Under the pieces are notes generated by a model. That model was not told the DNA's origin. It was given only the letters and a program-made list of their open reading frames with translations, and did no database searches. The translations under genes were made by a program, and so were the position numbers. A stretch of DNA of 9,745 bases from Oribacterium sp. GTDB lineage: Bacteria > Bacillota_A > Clostridia > Lachnospirales > Lachnospiraceae. Below, piece after piece: positions 6,316-9,745 of this stretch (positions are counted from its first letter, which is position 1; the number at the start of each line of letters is the position of its first letter). The stretch covers positions 1 to 9,745 of the forward strand of contig JAGAXP010000119.1 of assembly GCA_017940955.1 (NCBI GenBank). Reading direction: 5' to 3'.

Positions 6316-7269
6316 TCAAATATTGCCGCCATATGCCTTTATGATTTCGGAAAGTTCCTTGTGATATCTTTTGGCGTATGGCACTTCGATTCCGAACCTG
6401 TCGGCTTTTCGGATTACTGCACCGAGGAAGGCATCAAGCTCTGTTGGTCTTTTGGCGTCTACATCTCTTCTCATGGAGGAGGTGGCGTCGTAAGGCTGTT
6501 TCTCCATGCAGTAATCATATTTTGAAGCAGCTGTACCTTCCGGGATGTTCACACCTTCTGCCCGGCCGACTGCTTCGGCTTCCTTCATGAGTTCCGCAAG
6601 GTCATTGCACCACTTCTCATTTTCACGGATTTTCCCCGAGGTGGTCTGATACCTGGAGGTCATGACATTAAAACCGCAATTAGGGATAAACTTCTGCCAT
6701 ACCTCTGACATGATATCGTCAGTATATCTCGCATCAAAGTCTACGCTTTTGAAAAGCTCATAAACCCTTTTGGAGGCCTCAATGTGACGCTCGTCCCTCA
6801 ACTTTGAGCCGATAAAGATATGGGTATACTTTCCGGACTGCTTCACGGAATAGTCCGGCTCTTTTGAAGTTATGGTATAGATAAGGGAGTCGATGCAGAT
6901 GGCGTCCGGGAATTTCTCCCTGATCCTGTCTCCGGGCTCAACTCCGTTCATCACAGGCATGACTATGGTGTCAGGTCCGATGCATGGACGTACCTGCTCG
7001 CAGATCTGATCTATGGAATAGTTCTTGCAGCATATAAAAACAAAATCCTGCACCGGTAGCTCATCTCCACGTTCCACCACTGCCGCAGGATGCATAATGC
7101 TGTCGCCGTAAAACTCGCTCTTAAATATCAGGCCTTTTTCCCTGAGGGCCTCAGCATGCTTCCCTCTTGCGATCAATGTGATGTTATCTTCATATTTTCT
7201 TCCCAGCATGGCTGCGATCTGTCCGCCCACAGCTCCGATGCCTGCTACTGTGATCCTGCAATTCTCCAT
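6316..7269 (-). CDS. Ketopantoate reductase family (PanE/ApbA) protein
   Basis: A 317-residue NAD(P)-dependent 2-ketoacid reductase of the PanE/ApbA family. The N-terminal Rossmann fold has GIGAVGG (10-16) and the CKNY segment at 81-84, where the family Lys sits. The C-terminal helical domain holds Lys193, Asn197 and Asn201 in KFIPNCGFN, matching the conserved Lys/Asn pattern of ketopantoate reductase, and SSMRRDVDAKRPTELDA (264-280), with Glu277 the likely counterpart of the catalytic acid. Length is normal. GGGAAGG lies nine bases before the ATG. No panB, panC or panD gene is present. Family members commonly act on other 2-ketoacids, so a role in pantothenate synthesis is possible but not shown. 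It is 290 nt downstream of the SDR gene and ends at a strong terminator. Confidence 0.88.
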   Translation of the reverse strand: MENCRITVAGIGAVGGQIAAMLGRKYEDNITLIARGKHAEALREKGLIFKSEFYGDSIMHPAAVVERGDELPVQDFVFICCKNYSIDQICEQVRPCIGPDTIVMPVMNGVEPGDRIREKFPDAICIDSLIYTITSKEPDYSVKQSGKYTHIFIGSKLRDERHIEASKRVYELFKSVDFDARYTDDIMSEVWQKFIPNCGFNVMTSRYQTTSGKIRENEKWCNDLAELMKEAEAVGRAEGVNIPEGTAASKYDYCMEKQPYDATSSMRRDVDAKRPTELDAFLGAVIRKADRFGIEVPYAKRYHKELSEIIKAYGGNI

Positions 7270-7499
7270 AGTTTTACGCCTTCCCTTTTCAAGTAATATC
7301 TCTATTCTGTTAAAGCTGATTTTTGTATTTAAATACCTGAAAATTAGATGCAGATTCGATCAGCTCTATATGTCTACGAGCTTACACCACATGATTTGAT
7401 ATGAAAAGTAATAACGCCCTATTAAAGCATTGAATTTTCGGAATATCAGCTATTAGGTTTTTTTGATGCCTTTTTTACTTTGATACGTTTACATATGCG

Positions 7500-7537
7500 T
7501 CTGTAAGTTACGTATTCATCTGTAAGTCACATATCAT
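7500..7537. repeat. Tandem 19-bp imperfect repeats upstream of the PanE-like gene
   Basis: Plus-strand units 7500-7518 and 7519-7537 both begin TCTGTAAGT and share AC-N-TAT (14 of the first 16 positions identical). A third, weaker copy of the core (GTTTACATATG) lies immediately to the left, at about 7487-7497. They sit in the 290-nt spacer after the SDR stop codon. Tandem short repeats of this kind can be operator sites, but their distance of about 230 bp from the PanE-like start weakens that. The rest of the spacer (7270-7499) is AT-rich; it contains three copies of ATCAGCT in either orientation (near 7314, 7360 and 7446) and no clear terminator or promoter. Confidence 0.4.
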
Positions 7538-7559
7538 GTTTTAAATTTCCACGATTTCT

Positions 7560-8381
7560 TTAGCCGGTTTTGTTTTTCTTCTTAATCCTGTGTATCTGTG
7601 GTCTCAATACTATCTCCGGGACACATGTTCCCTCCCGGACCGAAAGTGCATATTCCACAGCATCTGCCACGTCCTCCGGATCAAGATGTGCCTCAGGATG
7701 TTCATCTGCTTCAAAGTCCGCATTCCTGTAAAGCGCCGTATCCGTCATATCCGGCAGTATGGCAGTAACTCCGACACCGTACTTCCTGGCTTCATCAAAG
7801 AGGCTTCTGCTGAAGCTCATAAGTCCCGCCTTTGTGGCACCGTAGGCAACTCCGTGGGGATTGCTTGAAACGGCAGTGACAGAGGAAATATTGATGATAT
7901 TACCCTTATTCTCCTTAAGAGTGCGGAGCAGCTGCTGCGTCAGGATCATGGGAACCTCCAGATTGACCCTGACCATTTCGCTGATCTTATCGGGATTCAG
8001 TTCCTCATGAAGTCCGTAATAAGCAGCTCCGGCATTGTTCACCAAAAGCGAAAGCTTCCCGTCCGCCTTCTTCATGATATTCCTAAGGATATCCGGTAGC
8101 CTCCCCGTATCTCTGAGGTTACACACTATAGGATGAAAACACCCGTAACCACATAATTCGGAGCCAATGTCTTCTCCGCAGCATCTCCCGTCAACCGAAT
8201 TCACTTTAGAATCATCCGAAACGCCACCTGCCACATTTTCCCTGGGAAACAATCCGAAATTCCGTCCAATGCCATACACCTCATAACCCATACTGACAAG
8301 GCGTTCAGATATCGCCTTTCCTATCCCTGAGGACGCTCCGGTCACTATTGCAATTTTCTTTTCCATAACATCACAGCTCAT
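7560..8381 (-). CDS. Short-chain dehydrogenase/reductase with a cysteine-rich insertion
   Basis: A 273-residue classical SDR, an NAD(P)-dependent oxidoreductase of unknown substrate. Visible motifs are the cofactor loop TGASSGIG (14-21), NNAG (115-118), Asn140, the catalytic Ser167 in NISSVTA, and YGATK (180-184) with Tyr180 and Lys184. After the second beta strand (YGIGR, 36-40), where Arg40 would favour NADP, there is an insertion of about 40 residues (42-82) with Cys67, Cys68, Cys77 and Cys81, before the usual PIVCNLRD segment (84-91). The C-terminus is basic (RIKKKNKTG). I kept the first ATG because AAAGG lies eight bases upstream; an internal ATG five codons later has a weaker site. It follows the radical SAM gene by 98 nt, so co-transcription is possible. 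Fold assignment is secure; specific function unknown. Confidence 0.9.
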   Translation of the reverse strand: MSCDVMEKKIAIVTGASSGIGKAISERLVSMGYEVYGIGRNFGLFPRENVAGGVSDDSKVNSVDGRCCGEDIGSELCGYGCFHPIVCNLRDTGRLPDILRNIMKKADGKLSLLVNNAGAAYYGLHEELNPDKISEMVRVNLEVPMILTQQLLRTLKENKGNIINISSVTAVSSNPHGVAYGATKAGLMSFSRSLFDEARKYGVGVTAILPDMTDTALYRNADFEADEHPEAHLDPEDVADAVEYALSVREGTCVPEIVLRPQIHRIKKKNKTG

Positions 8382-8479
8382 AGTGTATACCTTTCACCGT
8401 CATTTTTCTCCAAACCAAATCACCGGCCAAAATCAATTCCATGTATAATTTCATATCAAAGCCCAAAAGCACAGAATCC

Positions 8480-9712
8480 CTATTCATTGATCGAACTCCA
8501 TCTGAAGATCTTTTCCTCAGGAACCTTCTTCCTGAGCCTATCCACCATCCAGGTTTCCATTTCATCCGTAAGCTTCTGACTATAGTGGTACACTCCATGA
8601 TCGTTCTCATAAGGGTATTGCACCACGGCACTGTCCGGCATATTGCGCCGCATATTCTTGAGATACTCTTCCGAAAGTCTGAAGCTTCCCACACTGAAAT
8701 CAAATATCTTTTCCACAGGAATTTCAGCAAATACCTTATCCATCATACTTCCGTATTCATTTCGCCAGTCCGGACAGAAGATCATGGGGTCAAAGCAAAG
8801 CCGTACCGTGAAACCAAGCTCCAGCGCCTTTTTCACACTCCTGATCCGCCCCTCCGGACTCCCTGTTTTATGCTCATAATGCCTCACCACATAGTCAGGC
8901 GAAAGAGTAAATGCAAATATATTCCGGGGGCTCACAATTGCCGCCCCGTGAATCGCCTTGTCACACTCTCCACAATCCCCCATCAATACTGCATCAGAGA
9001 AAGACATCGTTCCAACAGTATGCCCGACATCTGCATCAGCTTTATCATCCATTTTACTACCGTTTATAGTCCCCGCTTCATTATCTTTAACCAAGCTGTC
9101 AAAATCAATGTTTCCCGCTTTCGTCCTGATTTCGATGGTAAGCCCCGGATGCCGGTTGGTAAAATCTATCCACTCCCTCACATAACCCGTGATCTTTTCT
9201 ATAGCCATCAGGTCAGAATCATAGGATACACATAGATAAACCGGATGCTCCTTAAGAAGAGCTTCCACCTTCGAAAAAATGTCCCGGAGATTCAGAAAGA
9301 TCACCATATTTCCGGAAGGGTACATGCCCTTAAGATAACAGTATTCGCAGTCGAAAAGACAGTTCATCATGCATGAAGTATAGTAAAAATGTTTGTTCCC
9401 CATGCTCTGGCAGACCTTAGCCCCGGGATAAACCAGAGTCCCCTGCTTCACCGCAAGGATCATCGCCTGTGCCTCATGCTGCCTGACATAATTCTGTCTG
9501 TGCCGGTTAAACACGTCCTTATAATGACCTATAGGAACCACAACCGCCTCCGGAAAATGTGAGATGATCTCCTCCGCCTTCTTCCGGTAACCTTCATTCA
9601 AAATTACCTTTTCCTCCACATAGATGTGTGAAAAAGGCCTGTTCAGTTCCGGTCTGTCTTCACTTTTCCCATATGTCAATGTTTCTGCCACAACACATTC
9701 CCCGTCAATCAT
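8480..9712 (-). CDS. SPL-family radical SAM protein (spore photoproduct lyase-like)
   Basis: A 410-residue radical SAM protein resembling clostridial spore photoproduct lyase, which repairs the UV-induced spore photoproduct (5-thyminyl-5,6-dihydrothymine) in DNA using S-adenosylmethionine and a [4Fe-4S] cluster. The cluster motif is CLFDCEYC (Cys118, Cys122, Cys125, spacing CxxxCxxC), followed by YLKGMYPSGN. Cys161 in YLCVSYDSDL probably matches the hydrogen-donor cysteine of Bacillus SplB. LTIEIRTKAGN (191-201), FAFTLSP (266-272) and FTVRLCFDPMI (301-311) are further barrel segments. Residues about 203-258 form an insertion with CGEC between two strands that are close together in relatives. 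The start is uncertain: the ATG at 9710-9712 has AAGGA only two or three bases upstream, while a GTG seven codons inside follows GGGG at good spacing. An in-frame TGA just upstream shows that the gene begins within the window. Whether the host sporulates cannot be judged here. Confidence 0.87.
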   Translation of the reverse strand: MIDGECVVAETLTYGKSEDRPELNRPFSHIYVEEKVILNEGYRKKAEEIISHFPEAVVVPIGHYKDVFNRHRQNYVRQHEAQAMILAVKQGTLVYPGAKVCQSMGNKHFYYTSCMMNCLFDCEYCYLKGMYPSGNMVIFLNLRDIFSKVEALLKEHPVYLCVSYDSDLMAIEKITGYVREWIDFTNRHPGLTIEIRTKAGNIDFDSLVKDNEAGTINGSKMDDKADADVGHTVGTMSFSDAVLMGDCGECDKAIHGAAIVSPRNIFAFTLSPDYVVRHYEHKTGSPEGRIRSVKKALELGFTVRLCFDPMIFCPDWRNEYGSMMDKVFAEIPVEKIFDFSVGSFRLSEEYLKNMRRNMPDSAVVQYPYENDHGVYHYSQKLTDEMETWMVDRLRKKVPEEKIFRWSSINE

Positions 9713-9745
9713 ATTCCTTGTAACAGTTCAGTAGGTGAGCCCCCA

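Noticed and set aside
8371..8730. A 119-codon minus-strand frame bridging the end of the radical SAM gene and the SDR start
   Set aside because: It is an alternative frame of the radical SAM coding region and shows no family motif.
8441..9235. Long plus-strand open frame of 264 codons opposite the radical SAM gene
   Set aside because: It lies antisense to a gene with clear conserved motifs and its translation shows no recognisable domain; the same holds for the other plus-strand frames opposite the pxp and acc genes.
1..9745. CRISPR array, tRNA, rRNA, insertion sequence or prophage signals
   Set aside because: No regular repeat-spacer series, tRNA-like cloverleaf, transposase or phage gene was seen on either strand.

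Overview
All eight genes in this 9.7 kb window lie on the minus strand, so transcription runs from the right edge to the left. Clear Shine-Dalgarno sequences, a spore-photoproduct-lyase-type radical SAM protein of the form found in clostridia, and a YcsG-like NRAMP gene next to pxp genes suggest an anaerobic Bacillota, probably class Clostridia and perhaps Lachnospiraceae. This placement is inference from gene content; no rRNA or other phylogenetic marker is present.

Right part (9712 to 6316): three genes of separate function follow one another. They are an SPL-family radical SAM protein, a short-chain dehydrogenase/reductase (SDR), and a PanE/ApbA-family 2-ketoacid reductase that ends in a strong intrinsic terminator at 6280-6306. 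The first two each carry an apparent cysteine-containing insertion in an otherwise standard fold.

Middle (6315 to 5779): a 537-nt intergenic region separates the two halves. It holds an AT-rich stretch, a plausible sigma-A promoter, and a leader of about 270 nt. The leader contains several perfect complementary segments, two of which compete for the same partner, so it looks like a structured cis-regulatory RNA. I do not recognise a known riboswitch class in it.

Left part (5778 to 1): an apparent operon reads NRAMP-like transporter, pxpB, pxpC, accB, accC, pxpA (pxpA is cut by the left edge). PxpA, PxpB and PxpC are the subunits of the prokaryotic ATP-dependent 5-oxoprolinase. The unusual part is the biotin carboxylase (AccC) and biotin carrier (AccB) placed between pxpC and pxpA, with no accA or accD carboxyltransferase in view. 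PxpB and PxpC are homologous to the AHS1/AHS2 carboxyltransferase part of urea carboxylase. The operon therefore carries, as separate genes, every module of a urea-amidolyase-like machine: biotin carboxylase, carrier, AHS1/AHS2 carboxyltransferase, and a hydrolase. The simplest model is uptake of 5-oxoproline (or a related lactam) by the NRAMP-like protein, biotin-dependent activation, and opening to glutamate. The transporter lacks the metal-binding DPGN and MPH motifs of true NRAMP metal carriers, which fits an organic substrate.
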